From contig AP024866.1 of NCBI GenBank assembly GCA_024346835.1, positions 1,488,001 through 1,552,000 of the forward strand: a stretch of DNA of 64,000 nt, written 5' to 3'. Source of the stretch: Vibrio comitans. GTDB lineage: Bacteria; Pseudomonadota; Gammaproteobacteria; Enterobacterales; Vibrionaceae. The position numbers and the translations under genes are program-made. Within the stretch, counting starts at the first letter, position 1. The number at the start of each line of letters is the position of its first letter. Below the pieces are notes generated by a model. That model searched no databases. It was not told the origin of the DNA and worked only from the letters and a program-made list of their open reading frames with translations. Positions 46,167 to 56,044 of this stretch are shown one piece after another.

Positions 46167-46822
46167 GTAACATAGATTGGTTAGGCGCCTTTCTTATTGG
46201 ATTAGCGGGTGCTGGTCACTGTATGGGAATGTGCGGCGGAATAGCCAGTGCCGTAGCTTTAAATGGACGCCAAAGTTCGTTCCAAATTACTCTGTTGTAT
46301 AACTTTGGACGCATAACTTCCTATCTTGTCATAGGTGCATTAATCGGTGGCACTGTGGCAAGTAGTGTCAGCGTTTTTGATTCAACCCACTTTTTAACCA
46401 TTTTGCGCGCTATTGCTGCCGTAATGATACTGCTATTAGGCTTATATTTAGCTCAATGGTGGAATGGCTTATTAAGAATTGAAAAGTTAGGACAGTACTT
46501 ATGGAAGTTCCTGTCACCTATTGCGGCCAAGATGATTCCTTTACGTTCCCCTTGGTATGCCTACCCAGTTGGAATGGTTTGGGGCTGGATCCCATGTGGG
46601 ATGGTGTACTCAATGTTGAGTTGGGCCGCGGTCTCCGGCAGTGCAATTAATGGCTTGCTGATTATGGGCTGCTTTGGATTAGGAACCCTACCTGCAATGA
46701 TTCTGATTGGCGCGGGATCAGCTAAATATTCCCAGTTTTTCCGCTCTTCAATCATTCGCCGCGTGATTGGTAGTTTAATGATAGCTTATTCAATCTACTC
46801 AATATTTTTGTTGGTAAAGTAG
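46163..46822 (+). CDS. TauE/SafE family membrane protein of the cbb3 cluster
   Basis: A 219-residue polytopic membrane protein. GAGHCMGMCGGIASAVAL near residue 16 and a second motif GMVWGWIPCGMVYSML near 137 are typical of the TauE/SafE-like, DsbD-related proteins found after ccoS in gammaproteobacteria. The paired cysteines (GMCGG, IPCG) suggest copper or thiol handling during oxidase assembly. Role inferred from context. Confidence 0.85.
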   Translation: MSNIDWLGAFLIGLAGAGHCMGMCGGIASAVALNGRQSSFQITLLYNFGRITSYLVIGALIGGTVASSVSVFDSTHFLTILRAIAAVMILLLGLYLAQWWNGLLRIEKLGQYLWKFLSPIAAKMIPLRSPWYAYPVGMVWGWIPCGMVYSMLSWAAVSGSAINGLLIMGCFGLGTLPAMILIGAGSAKYSQFFRSSIIRRVIGSLMIAYSIYSIFLLVK

Positions 46823-46898
46823 ACAAAGGAATTGGTTAACTATCTGATATAACTATCGTTTATATGACTACCCATTTAGGGTTGAAAGTGCTAATATA

Positions 46899-46912
46899 TT
46901 GACGTAAATCAA
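46899..46912. promoter_or_regulatory. FNR box upstream of fnr
   Basis: TTGACGTAAATCAA matches TTGAT-N4-ATCAA at nine of ten defined positions. Its end is 21 bases before the fnr start codon, a position that would allow negative autoregulation, as known for E. coli fnr. Confidence 0.75.
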
Positions 46913-46933
46913 TTATATGTATATCTATTAAAT

Positions 46934-47683
46934 ATGATTAATATTGAGAAACCAGCAACAAAGCGCATACAGTCCGGTGGTTGTGCTATTCACTGCCAAG
47001 ATTGCAGTATTTCACAGCTTTGCATTCCATTTACGCTGAATGACACAGAGCTAGATCAACTCGACCAGATTATAGAGCGTAAGAAGCCTATTCAAAAAAG
47101 CCAAGAGCTTTTCAAGGCTGGTGACGAGTTGAAATCCTTGTATGCCATCCGTTCAGGCACAATTAAAAGCTACACTATAACTGAACAAGGCGACGAGCAG
47201 ATTACAGCGTTCCACCTCGCTGGCGATTTGGTTGGTTTCGATGCGATCAACACCCAATCACACCCAAGCTTTGCACAAGCTTTGGAAACCTCTATGGTGT
47301 GTGAGATCCCTTACGAAATCCTTGATGATTTGTCAGGTAAGATGCCGAAGCTTCGCCAACAAATCATGCGTTTGATGAGTAGTGAAATCAAAGGCGACCA
47401 AGATATGATTTTGCTGTTATCAAAGAAGAATGCAGAAGAGCGCCTAGCCGCCTTCTTGTATAACCTATCTGAGCGTTTTTCTCAGCGTGGTTTCAGCCCA
47501 AGAGAATTCCGATTGACCATGACACGTGGTGATATTGGTAACTACCTTGGCCTGACAGTTGAAACCATCAGTCGTCTACTAGGTCGTTTCCAAAAATCAG
47601 ATATTCTTGCTGTTAAAGGTAAGTACATCACTATTAACGACCACGATGCTCTAGCAAAACTAGCAGGCGCTTGCCGTAGCTAA
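46934..47683 (+). CDS. fnr: Oxygen-sensing transcription regulator FNR
   Basis: A 249-residue cytoplasmic regulator of the CRP/FNR family, nearly identical to E. coli FNR over long stretches. The [4Fe-4S] cysteines are at about 21, 24, 30 and in the sensor domain (SMVCEIP); the N-terminal motif is [16 protein letters not shown]. The DNA-binding helix-turn-helix with recognition residues E-SR ([15 protein letters not shown]) is intact. It activates anaerobic and microaerobic genes. Being next to the cbb3 oxidase genes suggests shared oxygen control. Confidence 0.97.
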   Translation: MINIEKPATKRIQSGGCAIHCQDCSISQLCIPFTLNDTELDQLDQIIERKKPIQKSQELFKAGDELKSLYAIRSGTIKSYTITEQGDEQITAFHLAGDLVGFDAINTQSHPSFAQALETSMVCEIPYEILDDLSGKMPKLRQQIMRLMSSEIKGDQDMILLLSKKNAEERLAAFLYNLSERFSQRGFSPREFRLTMTRGDIGNYLGLTVETISRLLGRFQKSDILAVKGKYITINDHDALAKLAGACRS

Positions 47684-47692
47684 CCTACTCTA

Positions 47693-47718
47693 GAAGTGAC
47701 TCTTAGCTGAGTCACTTC
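47693..47718 (+). terminator. Hairpin after fnr
   Basis: A perfect 10-bp stem GAAGTGACTC/GAGTCACTTC with a 6-nt loop, ten bases after the stop. It lacks a good T-run, so it may stabilise the 3' end rather than terminate efficiently. Confidence 0.65.
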
Positions 47719-47852
47719 AAATTCCTCATTTATTTCTTCTAAATCACTAATAAATCACTCTTTTTTCGTCTAATCTTAGATTGCAATCTAACACTTTTCT
47801 TCACAGTAGAGTTATATTGTACTTATCGTCAATAGAATGAAACGGGTGGTCT

Positions 47853-48800
47853 ATGAGTATATACAACAACATTCTGGTTGTTGCCAATATCGACGCAGAG
47901 CAGCAGCCAGCCTTGGCTCGAGCCATGCAAATCGGAAAGAAAAGTAAGTCACCAAGTAAGATTACTTTTTTCCTCGCAATATATGACTTTTCTTATGAAA
48001 TGACATCTATGCTCTCCCCTGATGAAAGAAACGCGATGCGCGCTGGTGTTATACATCAGCGTGAACAGTGGATGAAAGAAGTTGCAGAGCCATACAGAGA
48101 TGATGAACACATCGAACTCGACATTAAAGTGGTTTGGCACAATAGGCCTTACGAAGCCATCATCAGTGAAGTGTTCGCTAAAGACTATGAGCTTGTGGTC
48201 AAGACGACGCGTCAGCACGACCTTCTAGAATCTGTATTGTTTACTCCAACAGATTGGCACCTACTTAGAAAATGTCCATGTGCGGTATTGCTGGTTAAAA
48301 ACCATGATTGGCCAGAAAAAGGTCATGTCGTAGTCTCCGTTCACGTTGGGTCAGAGAATGAGGCTCACCTTGAACTCAACCATAGAATGGTTGAACAAGC
48401 ACTCGACCTCTCTGGTCGATTAGAAGCCGAACTGCATTTAGTTAACTCTTACCCTATCACGCCTCCAAACATTACCGTCGAATTACCTGAATTTGATCCT
48501 ACTATCTACACTGACTCAGTTCGCGGCCATCACCTAAAAAGTATGAAAGCTCTTCGACAAGAATATGGTATCGCTGAAGAACAAACTATTGTTGAGCAAG
48601 GCCTACCGCAAGACGTAATACCCAAAGCCGTTGAAGATCTTGGTGCAGGTTTAGTTGTACTTGGCACTTCTGGAAGAACAGGCTTATCTGCGGTGTTCCT
48701 TGGCAACACAGCGGAAAATATCATTGATGAAATTAACTGTGACGTGTTGGCTCTCAAACCTAGTGGATACGTCAGTCCATTGGATCCACACGGCAGCTAG
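47853..48800 (+). CDS. uspE: Universal stress protein E
   Basis: A 315-residue cytoplasmic protein of two tandem Usp domains (about 1-150 and 155-305). The second has the ATP-binding loop GTSGRTGLSAVFLGNTAENI; the first is more degenerate (KTTRQHDLLESVLFTPTDWHLLRKCPC). It acts in stress resistance and motility in E. coli, where it also neighbours fnr. GGTGG precedes the ATG. Confidence 0.95.
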   Translation: MSIYNNILVVANIDAEQQPALARAMQIGKKSKSPSKITFFLAIYDFSYEMTSMLSPDERNAMRAGVIHQREQWMKEVAEPYRDDEHIELDIKVVWHNRPYEAIISEVFAKDYELVVKTTRQHDLLESVLFTPTDWHLLRKCPCAVLLVKNHDWPEKGHVVVSVHVGSENEAHLELNHRMVEQALDLSGRLEAELHLVNSYPITPPNITVELPEFDPTIYTDSVRGHHLKSMKALRQEYGIAEEQTIVEQGLPQDVIPKAVEDLGAGLVVLGTSGRTGLSAVFLGNTAENIIDEINCDVLALKPSGYVSPLDPHGS

Positions 48801-48824
48801 TTTCAATAAACTAGAGTTCAAGTT

Positions 48825-48850
48825 AAAAGCGGTGGTAACACCGCTTTTTT
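48825..48850 (+). terminator. Terminator of uspE
   Basis: A perfect 10-bp stem AAAAGCGGTG/CACCGCTTTT with loop GTAA and further T. Confidence 0.92.
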
Positions 48851-48934
48851 ATGTTCGCTGTTTTTTCACTGGAAACTGCCTAGAATATCCGTATCATACG
48901 CACTCTCTTTTTAATCAAGTATCCGGATAGTTAA

Positions 48935-49861
48935 ATGAGCGAACAAGTTCAAGAGCGCACTAAGGCACAACAATACAACTTCAACAAGTTGCAAAAGCGT
49001 CTTCGTCGTGACACAGGCAACGCAATCAGAGACTTCAACATGATTGAAGAAGGCGATCGCATTATGGTTTGTCTATCTGGCGGTAAAGACAGCTTTACCA
49101 TGCTTGAGATCTTGATGAGCCTAAAGAAAAGCGCGCCAATCGATTTTTCTTTAATAGCCGTTAACCTTGACCAAAAGCAGCCAGGTTTCCCTGACCATAT
49201 TCTTCCAGAATATCTTGAGACCCTTGGCATTGAGTACAAGATTGTAGAAGAAGACACCTACTCTATCGTTCAAGACAAAATCCCTGAAGGTAAGACGACT
49301 TGTTCTCTATGTTCTCGTCTGCGTCGCGGTATCTTATATCGCACAGCTAAAGAACTTGGCGCAACCAAAATTGCTCTTGGCCATCACCGTGATGACATCC
49401 TAGAAACATTGTTCTTGAACATGTTCCATGGTGGCAAAATGAAGGCAATGCCACCAAAGTTGGTTTCAGATAATGGCGAACACGTTGTAATTCGTCCGCT
49501 GGCTTACTGTCGTGAAAAAGACATCATCAAGTTTGCCGATATGCGTGAATACCCAATCATTCCATGTAACCTTTGTGGTTCACAGCCAAACTTGCAGCGT
49601 CAAAATATCAAGCAGATGCTAAACAGCTGGGATAAGCAATTCCCAGGTCGCATAGAAACAATGTTCCGCGCCATGCAGAACGTAGTCCCTAGTCACCTAG
49701 CAGATTTTGAGCTATTCGATTTTAAATCCGTCGATAAAGATTCTGGGGTGATTAATGGCGGTGACATTGGCTTTGATAAAGAAGAAATGCCTGTAGCAAC
49801 TACAAAAAACGAGCCAATGGAGTTTGACCCAAAACTTCAATTAGACGTGACTAACGTTTAA
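48935..49861 (+). CDS. ttcA: tRNA 2-thiocytidine(32) synthetase TtcA
   Basis: A 308-residue PP-loop enzyme that thiolates C32 of certain tRNAs with an iron-sulfur cluster. The PP-loop [14 protein letters not shown] is near residue 46 and the two CxxC motifs are [12 protein letters not shown] and CNLCGSQ. Complete and flanked by terminators. Confidence 0.96.
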   Translation: MSEQVQERTKAQQYNFNKLQKRLRRDTGNAIRDFNMIEEGDRIMVCLSGGKDSFTMLEILMSLKKSAPIDFSLIAVNLDQKQPGFPDHILPEYLETLGIEYKIVEEDTYSIVQDKIPEGKTTCSLCSRLRRGILYRTAKELGATKIALGHHRDDILETLFLNMFHGGKMKAMPPKLVSDNGEHVVIRPLAYCREKDIIKFADMREYPIIPCNLCGSQPNLQRQNIKQMLNSWDKQFPGRIETMFRAMQNVVPSHLADFELFDFKSVDKDSGVINGGDIGFDKEEMPVATTKNEPMEFDPKLQLDVTNV

Positions 49862-49880
49862 TACTTTCGTACAAATAGCA

Positions 49881-49915
49881 AAAGGCCGGAGACTCATTGC
49901 TCCGGCCTTTTTTAT
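49881..49915. terminator. Bidirectional terminator
   Basis: A perfect 11-bp stem AAAGGCCGGAG/CTCCGGCCTTT with an 8-nt loop and T-runs, between convergent ttcA and the DUF2987 gene. Confidence 0.92.
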
Positions 49916-49922
49916 ATCTGAT

Positions 49923-50570
49923 TTATTGTTCGATATATGGCATAACTCGTTGAGTTTGCTCAGATATGTTAGCGGTGACACCGTCACTAAGATCCGCCAG
50001 CTTGAGGATGGCTTTACCTTGTTCGCTTACCGGAACAGCCTTACCATTAGAAAGCATAATTTGATTCACGGTATCAGGTGTGAACTCTAATGTGACACCT
50101 TCAATATCTGGGGTAAACCAACTAGAGAACATCCCGCCTAGACCGCCAAGCACAGTTTTCATTTGAGAAGTTTTACTCTCTAACTCTGAATACCCTACTA
50201 CACCACTTAAAGGCTCTTTAGTTAAAACAACCAAGGAGTAATCACAACGCGCTTCTTTTTGCGTGTGAATGTAAACTAATGGATTCGCACTTTTCAGATT
50301 GCTATCCAAAGGTACGTTCACTTCTCCGTTATCACTAATAGACAACTCTTCATAATGCTCTTCTTTCTCCATCCAAGCCTTTTCTATTGAACATGGCTGT
50401 TTGGTTTCAAAGTTAGTGAAGAAGAGTCCTACTTTGACATCTTGTTGTGGCTCTTTCAGATTATGTTTTAGTGGCGAATACAGTTTGCTGTAGGTAAACA
50501 TGTATTCCTCAGCCTGTGCTGTATTTAGGCCCATGACCAATAGCGCCGCGGTCAATATACGACATTTCAT
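49923..50570 (-). CDS. DUF2987 family secreted protein
   Basis: A 215-residue protein with a signal peptide (MKCRILTAALLVMGLNTAQA) and mature start EEYMFTYSKLYSPLK, matching the DUF2987 family of Vibrio and Shewanella. The rest is beta-rich with two cysteines (QPCSIE and ARCDYS) that may pair. Function unknown. It follows the membrane-protein gene by 14 bases in the same direction. A matS site lies at 49975. Confidence 0.84.
   Translation of the reverse strand: MKCRILTAALLVMGLNTAQAEEYMFTYSKLYSPLKHNLKEPQQDVKVGLFFTNFETKQPCSIEKAWMEKEEHYEELSISDNGEVNVPLDSNLKSANPLVYIHTQKEARCDYSLVVLTKEPLSGVVGYSELESKTSQMKTVLGGLGGMFSSWFTPDIEGVTLEFTPDTVNQIMLSNGKAVPVSEQGKAILKLADLSDGVTANISEQTQRVMPYIEQ
49975..49987. promoter_or_regulatory. 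matS site (MatP binding)
   Basis: GTGACACCGTCAC, perfect match to GTGACRNYGTCAC, inside the DUF2987 gene, about 13.6 kb right of dif. Confidence 0.88.
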
Positions 50571-50584
50571 TTTAAACGATTATC

Positions 50585-51448
50585 CTATGCATCAAATGTG
50601 TTTGAGCCGCCTCGATGGGTACCCGAACTTGGAGGCGTGTTGTCATCGTCAGAATCATTAAAGTGATCGTCATTCTCCGACTCTTGTTTTGATGCATCTT
50701 GTGTGGCAACAACCTGCAAGCGAATACCAAACATATTACGGTAAATAATACCTTTAGCATGGAAGAAAAACGGTACTGCGATAACTAGACCTAGACCATA
50801 CAGCATCATCCCAGCAACGAATGCAAACATGGTCACAAGATAGATAACCGCAATAGAGAAGATACGTTTATTGACCGCACGCATCGATGTCCACAGCGCT
50901 TTTATTGGAGTCAGACGCTTTTCACAGACCAATAAAACAGCATTGCTAAACGCAAGAGACAGATAAAGAGATAAGAACGGAAGCAATGCACCAGCAATCG
51001 CTTGAGACAATAGGTTAAGCATAGTGACCAGAATAACGGGCATCATAAAAGGCAAACCTTTGGTGATGTGTCTAGTCTCAGTTCTTAAGCCTGCTGCATG
51101 ACTCATTGCCATTAACGCAACACCGGCATAGATAGGTGCCGCTACTACTTCATAACTGAAGTTGGCAACGAAGATCGATTGGAAAATTCCTGGCTCCATA
51201 GATTCAGGGTCTTGGAACATATTTAAGATTGCTGAGAGATCACCAATTTGCAGTTTAAGTGCAACGATAAAAATAACAGCTTGGATGGCGATAAGCAGGA
51301 TAACAGCTGGAGAAAAAGACAAAAAGTTACGCATCGTCAGTTGCCATGCTTCACTAATTACACTAGCGGGTTTTAATTCATAATCCCCGGCCAATGCCTT
51401 ATCTACGCTACCACCAAGGTTGAAGTTTTTCTCTATCGGATCGCTCAT
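50585..51448 (-). CDS. Hypothetical polytopic inner-membrane protein
   Basis: A 287-residue protein with about six helices and the layout of YciC-like (UPF0259) or glycerophosphoryl-diester-related membrane domains: ISEAWQLTMRNFLSFSPAVILLIAIQ near the start and a helical core ending VPFFFHAKGIIYRNMFG. The C-terminus is unstructured and acidic (DDHFNDSDDDN), then GGSNTFDA. No function is assigned. It is first of a two-gene unit with the DUF2987 gene. Confidence 0.75.
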   Translation of the reverse strand: MSDPIEKNFNLGGSVDKALAGDYELKPASVISEAWQLTMRNFLSFSPAVILLIAIQAVIFIVALKLQIGDLSAILNMFQDPESMEPGIFQSIFVANFSYEVVAAPIYAGVALMAMSHAAGLRTETRHITKGLPFMMPVILVTMLNLLSQAIAGALLPFLSLYLSLAFSNAVLLVCEKRLTPIKALWTSMRAVNKRIFSIAVIYLVTMFAFVAGMMLYGLGLVIAVPFFFHAKGIIYRNMFGIRLQVVATQDASKQESENDDHFNDSDDDNTPPSSGTHRGGSNTFDA

Positions 51449-51716
51449 TGAATCTTTAGGTCCTTGCCTTTAAAAGAAAATATTCTGGCGCAAGTATACC
51501 TGCAAACTGGCATTACGGCATAGTCTTAAGCATAAGGTCCTATCACTTAACGGTGTTTTACTAAACAAATAAACTATCTGCACCTTTCCTCGTACAAATA
51601 TTCATCAAGTACAGTATTTGCACCCGATCTTAAGAAGCCTCTTTAAGTGCAAACCCTTGCACTTCTGTTATACTCGCGCCCTAAAAGATACTTAAGGGAA
51701 AGCTAACGTTACAACT
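51449..51716. promoter_or_regulatory. Divergent promoter region
   Basis: The 268 bases between divergent genes hold a TATACT box at 51669-51674 that could be a -10 for the solute-binding gene, without a matching -35 at 17 bases. TTGCAC occurs just upstream at 51657-51662, too close to be its -35. No operator recognised. Confidence 0.35.
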
Positions 51717-52781
51717 ATGGCTCTACTAATGCGATTCACTCAGACCTTTGCCCTTCTATCCATGTTCTTTAGCATTTCTGTTTTTTCTGAGTCAGAACAA
51801 ACATTTGAAGAAGAAACGGTTGACGCTATCACCCCACGTGCCGTCAGTATTTATCTTCCTAAAGATCTGATCCCATCGACAGTTCTATCTGAGTTTACGG
51901 CGCAAACTGGTATTGTCGTAGAGCAGCGCATTTATGATATCGACACACCACATCGTATCAGCGTCACTGACTATTCAGCCGTAGATCTAACGTTGATCCC
52001 GTACAGTCATTTCCCAGCACAAGCAGAATTTAATAACCACTTTAAGCCGATACCAAAAGGTACGCTTTCCAACGCAGGCTCAATTAAGCCCGAGTTAAAT
52101 CGAATCGAGCTTGCGCCTTACTTCCAATATTCACTACCTTTGATGGTTCAAGGCATGGGTATAGCAACAAACTCTAAAATGTTGCCACCCTCGATGCTTT
52201 CTCATTGGATAGATCTCCATGATGAACAATGGACGGGACAGTTACTGATTTTAGATGATGCACAAACACTGGTCTCTATTGCACTACTTGGAATGGGCTA
52301 TCCCATCAATAACGCTACAGACACGCAATTGGAGCAATCAAAGCAATGGCTTCTCGACATGAGAAACAATGCAGCTTTTTTGTCTAAGCACGACCCAGAA
52401 ATGCACTTTCTGTCTGGACAAGTTTCAGTTGGAATATTGAGTAATGATCATGCTTATATCGGAAACTTAGAAGATGCTGATATCGCCATTGAATGGCCTA
52501 CTGAAGGCGCTATATTAGACGTATATGCGTTATCTATTAACATAGAAAGCGATGCAGATGAGGATGCTCTTTTGCTAATGAACTTCCTAATGGACAAAAC
52601 GACTCAATCTCAGATCGCGCTCCACTCAGGCTTAACGCCAGCAGTTGATGGGCTTTCTACAGAGAGTCAACTGCTACAACTGCTTTCTGCTGAAGCAATT
52701 GAAAATGGCCACTTCAAACTCAACTCGCCTGATAGCCGCCAAAGATACGAGCAACTATTTCTAGAAGTTAAAATGCGCTAG
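51717..52781 (+). CDS. Extracellular solute-binding protein, PotD-like
   Basis: A 354-residue periplasmic protein with a signal peptide (FALLSMFFSISVFS). Two-lobed features of spermidine/putrescine-binding PotD are visible: VSIYLPKDLIPSTVLSEFTAQTGIVVEQRIYD at the start, PLMVQGMGIATNS in the middle, WPTEGAILDVYALSI and MNFLMDKTTQSQIALHSGLTPA at the end. No permease or ATPase genes are adjacent, so it is an orphan binding protein or serves a transporter elsewhere. The start is the first ATG; a second is at 51729. Confidence 0.85.
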   Translation: MALLMRFTQTFALLSMFFSISVFSESEQTFEEETVDAITPRAVSIYLPKDLIPSTVLSEFTAQTGIVVEQRIYDIDTPHRISVTDYSAVDLTLIPYSHFPAQAEFNNHFKPIPKGTLSNAGSIKPELNRIELAPYFQYSLPLMVQGMGIATNSKMLPPSMLSHWIDLHDEQWTGQLLILDDAQTLVSIALLGMGYPINNATDTQLEQSKQWLLDMRNNAAFLSKHDPEMHFLSGQVSVGILSNDHAYIGNLEDADIAIEWPTEGAILDVYALSINIESDADEDALLLMNFLMDKTTQSQIALHSGLTPAVDGLSTESQLLQLLSAEAIENGHFKLNSPDSRQRYEQLFLEVKMR

Positions 52782-52792
52782 TCTGCGGCAGG

Positions 52793-53503
52793 TTAAGAAA
52801 GTAGCTCTTCGACCAATTTAGGCACTTCAATACCTGCGGGACCATAACGCTTTTCTTCAAATTCACTCTGTACAGCACTCGGCTCTAGATTGATTTCTAT
52901 GGTGTGTGCACCGTGCATTTTCGCATCATGCACAAAGCCTGCAGCCGGGTACACCACTCCAGATGTGCCGATAGAAACAAAAAGATCAGCCTCTTCGATA
53001 GCAGCATAGATTCTATCCATCTGCAGTGGCATCTCCCCAAACCACACAATATGGGGCCTCATTTGATGTGGGATCTGACAGCAGTGGCACAGATCACCAT
53101 CATTAAGATCCGTCAGTTGCTCAACCACTTGACCCGACTCGCTACAGCGAGCCTTCAGTAGTTCACCATGCATATGCACTATGTTATTGGTGCCGCCTCT
53201 TTCGTGAAGATTGTCTATGTTCTGCGTTACTACAGTAACATTTCCATCTAGCATCTCTTCCAAGCGCCCCAAGGCTTTATGCGCAGCATTTGGCTGGATA
53301 GATTCAGACAGAAGCTTCTGCCGACGCATATTGTAAAAGGAGTGCACCAACACCGGGTCTTTAGCAAAGCCTTCTGGCGTGGCAACATCCTCAATACGAT
53401 GATTCTCCCAAAGCCCATCTTGTGCTCTGAACGTTTGTATTCCCGATTCCGCTGAGATACCCGCGCCGGTTAACACAACAATGTTTTTGTATGGAAAGTT
53501 CAT
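52793..53503 (-). CDS. cobB: NAD-dependent protein deacylase CobB (sirtuin)
   Basis: A 236-residue class III sirtuin. [20 protein letters not shown] (NAD binding), catalytic His in IVHMHGEL, the TQNID motif, four zinc cysteines (ARCSES and LCHCCQ) and [13 protein letters not shown] are present. The FYNMRRQ segment has the Tyr and Arg that let class III sirtuins remove succinyl groups as well as acetyl. It controls acetyl-CoA synthetase and other proteins. The start at 53503 follows GAGG; an ATG 18 bases upstream is less likely. Confidence 0.95.
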   Translation of the reverse strand: MNFPYKNIVVLTGAGISAESGIQTFRAQDGLWENHRIEDVATPEGFAKDPVLVHSFYNMRRQKLLSESIQPNAAHKALGRLEEMLDGNVTVVTQNIDNLHERGGTNNIVHMHGELLKARCSESGQVVEQLTDLNDGDLCHCCQIPHQMRPHIVWFGEMPLQMDRIYAAIEEADLFVSIGTSGVVYPAAGFVHDAKMHGAHTIEINLEPSAVQSEFEEKRYGPAGIEVPKLVEELLS

Positions 53504-53697
53504 ATTGAGGCCTCGAAGCAATTGCTAATGAATTGTTAACAAAGATTAACATTCATACAAGGGGTAAATAAAGAGACTGAGATCTCATCTTTAAGTGAAA
53601 TGTTTTACATCTAATTCAATGTTTTTTCACAAAAAATTTCGTGAAACACATTCTCTGCACTAAACTTTTCAAGGAATCAAACGGACAAGAGAGAATC

Positions 53698-56043
53698 ATG
53701 CGTTCAAAACTATTCTTCCTTCCCCTGCTCCTAGCTTTATTTTCTTTTGGTGCTTCTGCCAACTGGGAATATGACTTAGCAGATGAACCGAATATTGATA
53801 AGGTCTCTATCAGCATCGCGACTGAAATCGACAAATTACCTGAGCCGCTATTCATGACGCGAGAAGATCGCGACAAGGTTAATCAGTTGATGGAAGCGGT
53901 GATTACAGAGCAACTTAAACATGCCGATCAATTCGCTGAGCAGATAAAAGCCTACAACAAAGATGGTAGCGATGAAAACTGGCAAACCGCCGAACGCTCA
54001 TGGTTGACTCTAAGTAGTCTTAGCAAAAGTAAAGCTGACTTGCTTGCCCTAGCGAGTAGCTCAACCAAAGACCTAATCGCCGGATTTGGACCCTCCGGTG
54101 TTATCCAGTTTAAGCAAGAATGGTATATAACCCGTCTCAATGGCGAGTTCTTGGTGCATCTGCAAATCCGTAGTTTTAAAGCTCTGATCAAAGACATCTT
54201 TATCTCACCGATCCCAGTAATGTGGGCAGCGCTTAAGGTCTTGTTCATTTACTTTGCTTTGACTTGGTGGCTTGCTAATAGCAAACGCTTCATTGAAGCC
54301 TTCAAAAATGCTCAAGTTCAGCATGGTACTCGCCCTCCTCTTTGGATGCGCTTAATTTGGTACATAAGCCGCGCAAATAGAGCAATAGCCGTACTTATCG
54401 CAATTACACTCTCTTTGCGAGTGCTATCTTCGATACCGAGCCTAAGTCAACTTATCGTCCTTGAAATCTTCACTTGGTGGATATTGGGTGGCTCAATCGC
54501 AATTAGCTTTATCCTCGAATTTGCTTATCGCAACAGTCGTAGTTCCAGCAAAGAAATTGTCGCGCTACGTTTGTCGACGATACGTTGGTACGTTTGGAGT
54601 TTCATCTTTGTTGGCGTGATTTTGCAAATCTCACAGCGAATGGTCGGCAAAGGCACCATTTATTATTGGATATCTAGCCTCGTATTCTTCTGGTTTGTGT
54701 TGATTACGATTAATGTATTGCGTAAATGGCGCCCTATCGTGTTTCGTCGCATCGCTAAGATGCCAGATAAACCACTTTGGATTGTATGGGCTGAAAAGAA
54801 CGAAAAGACCTTTTTACTCAACATCATCGCGACCGTATTAGGTATTGTCTGGATCTTTACCGCTACGTGCCAAGGCATGATTGTGGCAAAACTGTCCAAT
54901 TTCACCTTCTTTAGCCAAGGTTTAGCCTACCTATTCAAAATAGAAGTAGCCAAGCAGAATGAAAGTGAAATGCAGTCACAAAATTTTGTTCGAATTAAGG
55001 GAGACGAAACCTTCAAATACGTCACTCCTGGTCATGAAGACAGCACCTTAATTGACTACGCGACAGAAGAGTTCAAGCAAGTCTCACGATACGTACTGTC
55101 AAACAACCCTGCAGTTTGCGTTGTATCCGGCGAGCGCGGTATAGGCACTACTACCTTCCTTAAGCAGTTACTTCACAAGGTCAAGAATGCCACGCCAATC
55201 TATCTCAACTGCCCTTATGCAGGTTACTCAGCACTCATTGAGGAGTTTGCCGAGCAGCTAGGCCTTGAAAGAGAAGCTGGCGAGATCCAAATCCTTAACC
55301 ACCTTCGAAAAAGTAATGAAAGCTACCTCATTGCACTCGATAACGGTCAACGTTTGGTCAAACCAATGGTGGGTGGACTCAACGGCTTGATTCGGTTTAC
55401 TAACTTATTGCGCCGTTCTAAGAAAAACCACCGCGCTGTACTGGCCATCGAAAAAGCAAGCTGGCGTTTTGTTGATAGAGCTCGTGGAGAAAGGCTACTG
55501 TTCGATTGGGTCTCTTTCTTACCAAACTGGAATGAAGCGCAGGTAGCTCAGTTGCTTGAGTCTCGCATTAATCAATCAGATGAGTATCGACTCTCATTTG
55601 AAGGTCTTGTGGTACCAAAACAGTGGGATCACGGCAATATCAGCGAAGAAGACCGTGCTCGAAATGGCTTCTACCGCATCCTTTGGCATTATGCAGATGG
55701 TAACCCAACAGTAGCGCTTAGATTCTTCAGGCTATCTCTACGCCGTAATAAAAATGACGACAGTATCGTAGTCAGGTTATTTAGAGCACCAGAGTCAGAA
55801 GAGCTCGAAAAAATGCCTAAGCCAATGTTGGCTGTACTTCGCTCTATCGTGCAATTGGAAGTGGCAAACCAAGAGGAACTGTCTGAATGTACACAGCTTA
55901 GCCACTCTGAAGTGCTCGGTACACTGCGTTACTTCCAAAGTCGTGGCTACATCGAGTGGAGTGACGATAAGGCTAAAATCTCAGATCACTGGTATCGCCA
56001 TGTCACCAATGTCCTTCACCGTCAGCATTTACTGGTAAAATAA
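53698..56043 (+). CDS. Membrane-anchored AAA/STAND-like protein with degenerate P-loop
   Basis: A 781-residue protein. A signal peptide (FFLPLLLALFSFGASA) is followed by a helical periplasmic region (about 20-170), six membrane helices (about 180-410), and a cytosolic ATPase-like region (about 430-690) ending in a winged-helix part. The P-loop at residues 478-485 reads GERGIGTT, with Thr where the Walker Lys belongs, and the Walker B-like segment is LIALDNGQ (542-551) with Asn where Asp or Glu is expected. ATP hydrolysis is therefore doubtful, nucleotide binding possible. Its stop is one base before the MscS gene. The ATG at 53698 is chosen over one at 53641 because GAGAGA precedes it and it starts the signal peptide. 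Confidence 0.78.
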   Translation: MRSKLFFLPLLLALFSFGASANWEYDLADEPNIDKVSISIATEIDKLPEPLFMTREDRDKVNQLMEAVITEQLKHADQFAEQIKAYNKDGSDENWQTAERSWLTLSSLSKSKADLLALASSSTKDLIAGFGPSGVIQFKQEWYITRLNGEFLVHLQIRSFKALIKDIFISPIPVMWAALKVLFIYFALTWWLANSKRFIEAFKNAQVQHGTRPPLWMRLIWYISRANRAIAVLIAITLSLRVLSSIPSLSQLIVLEIFTWWILGGSIAISFILEFAYRNSRSSSKEIVALRLSTIRWYVWSFIFVGVILQISQRMVGKGTIYYWISSLVFFWFVLITINVLRKWRPIVFRRIAKMPDKPLWIVWAEKNEKTFLLNIIATVLGIVWIFTATCQGMIVAKLSNFTFFSQGLAYLFKIEVAKQNESEMQSQNFVRIKGDETFKYVTPGHEDSTLIDYATEEFKQVSRYVLSNNPAVCVVSGERGIGTTTFLKQLLHKVKNATPIYLNCPYAGYSALIEEFAEQLGLEREAGEIQILNHLRKSNESYLIALDNGQRLVKPMVGGLNGLIRFTNLLRRSKKNHRAVLAIEKASWRFVDRARGERLLFDWVSFLPNWNEAQVAQLLESRINQSDEYRLSFEGLVVPKQWDHGNISEEDRARNGFYRILWHYADGNPTVALRFFRLSLRRNKNDDSIVVRLFRAPESEELEKMPKPMLAVLRSIVQLEVANQEELSECTQLSHSEVLGTLRYFQSRGYIEWSDDKAKISDHWYRHVTNVLHRQHLLVK

Positions 56044-56044
56044 T

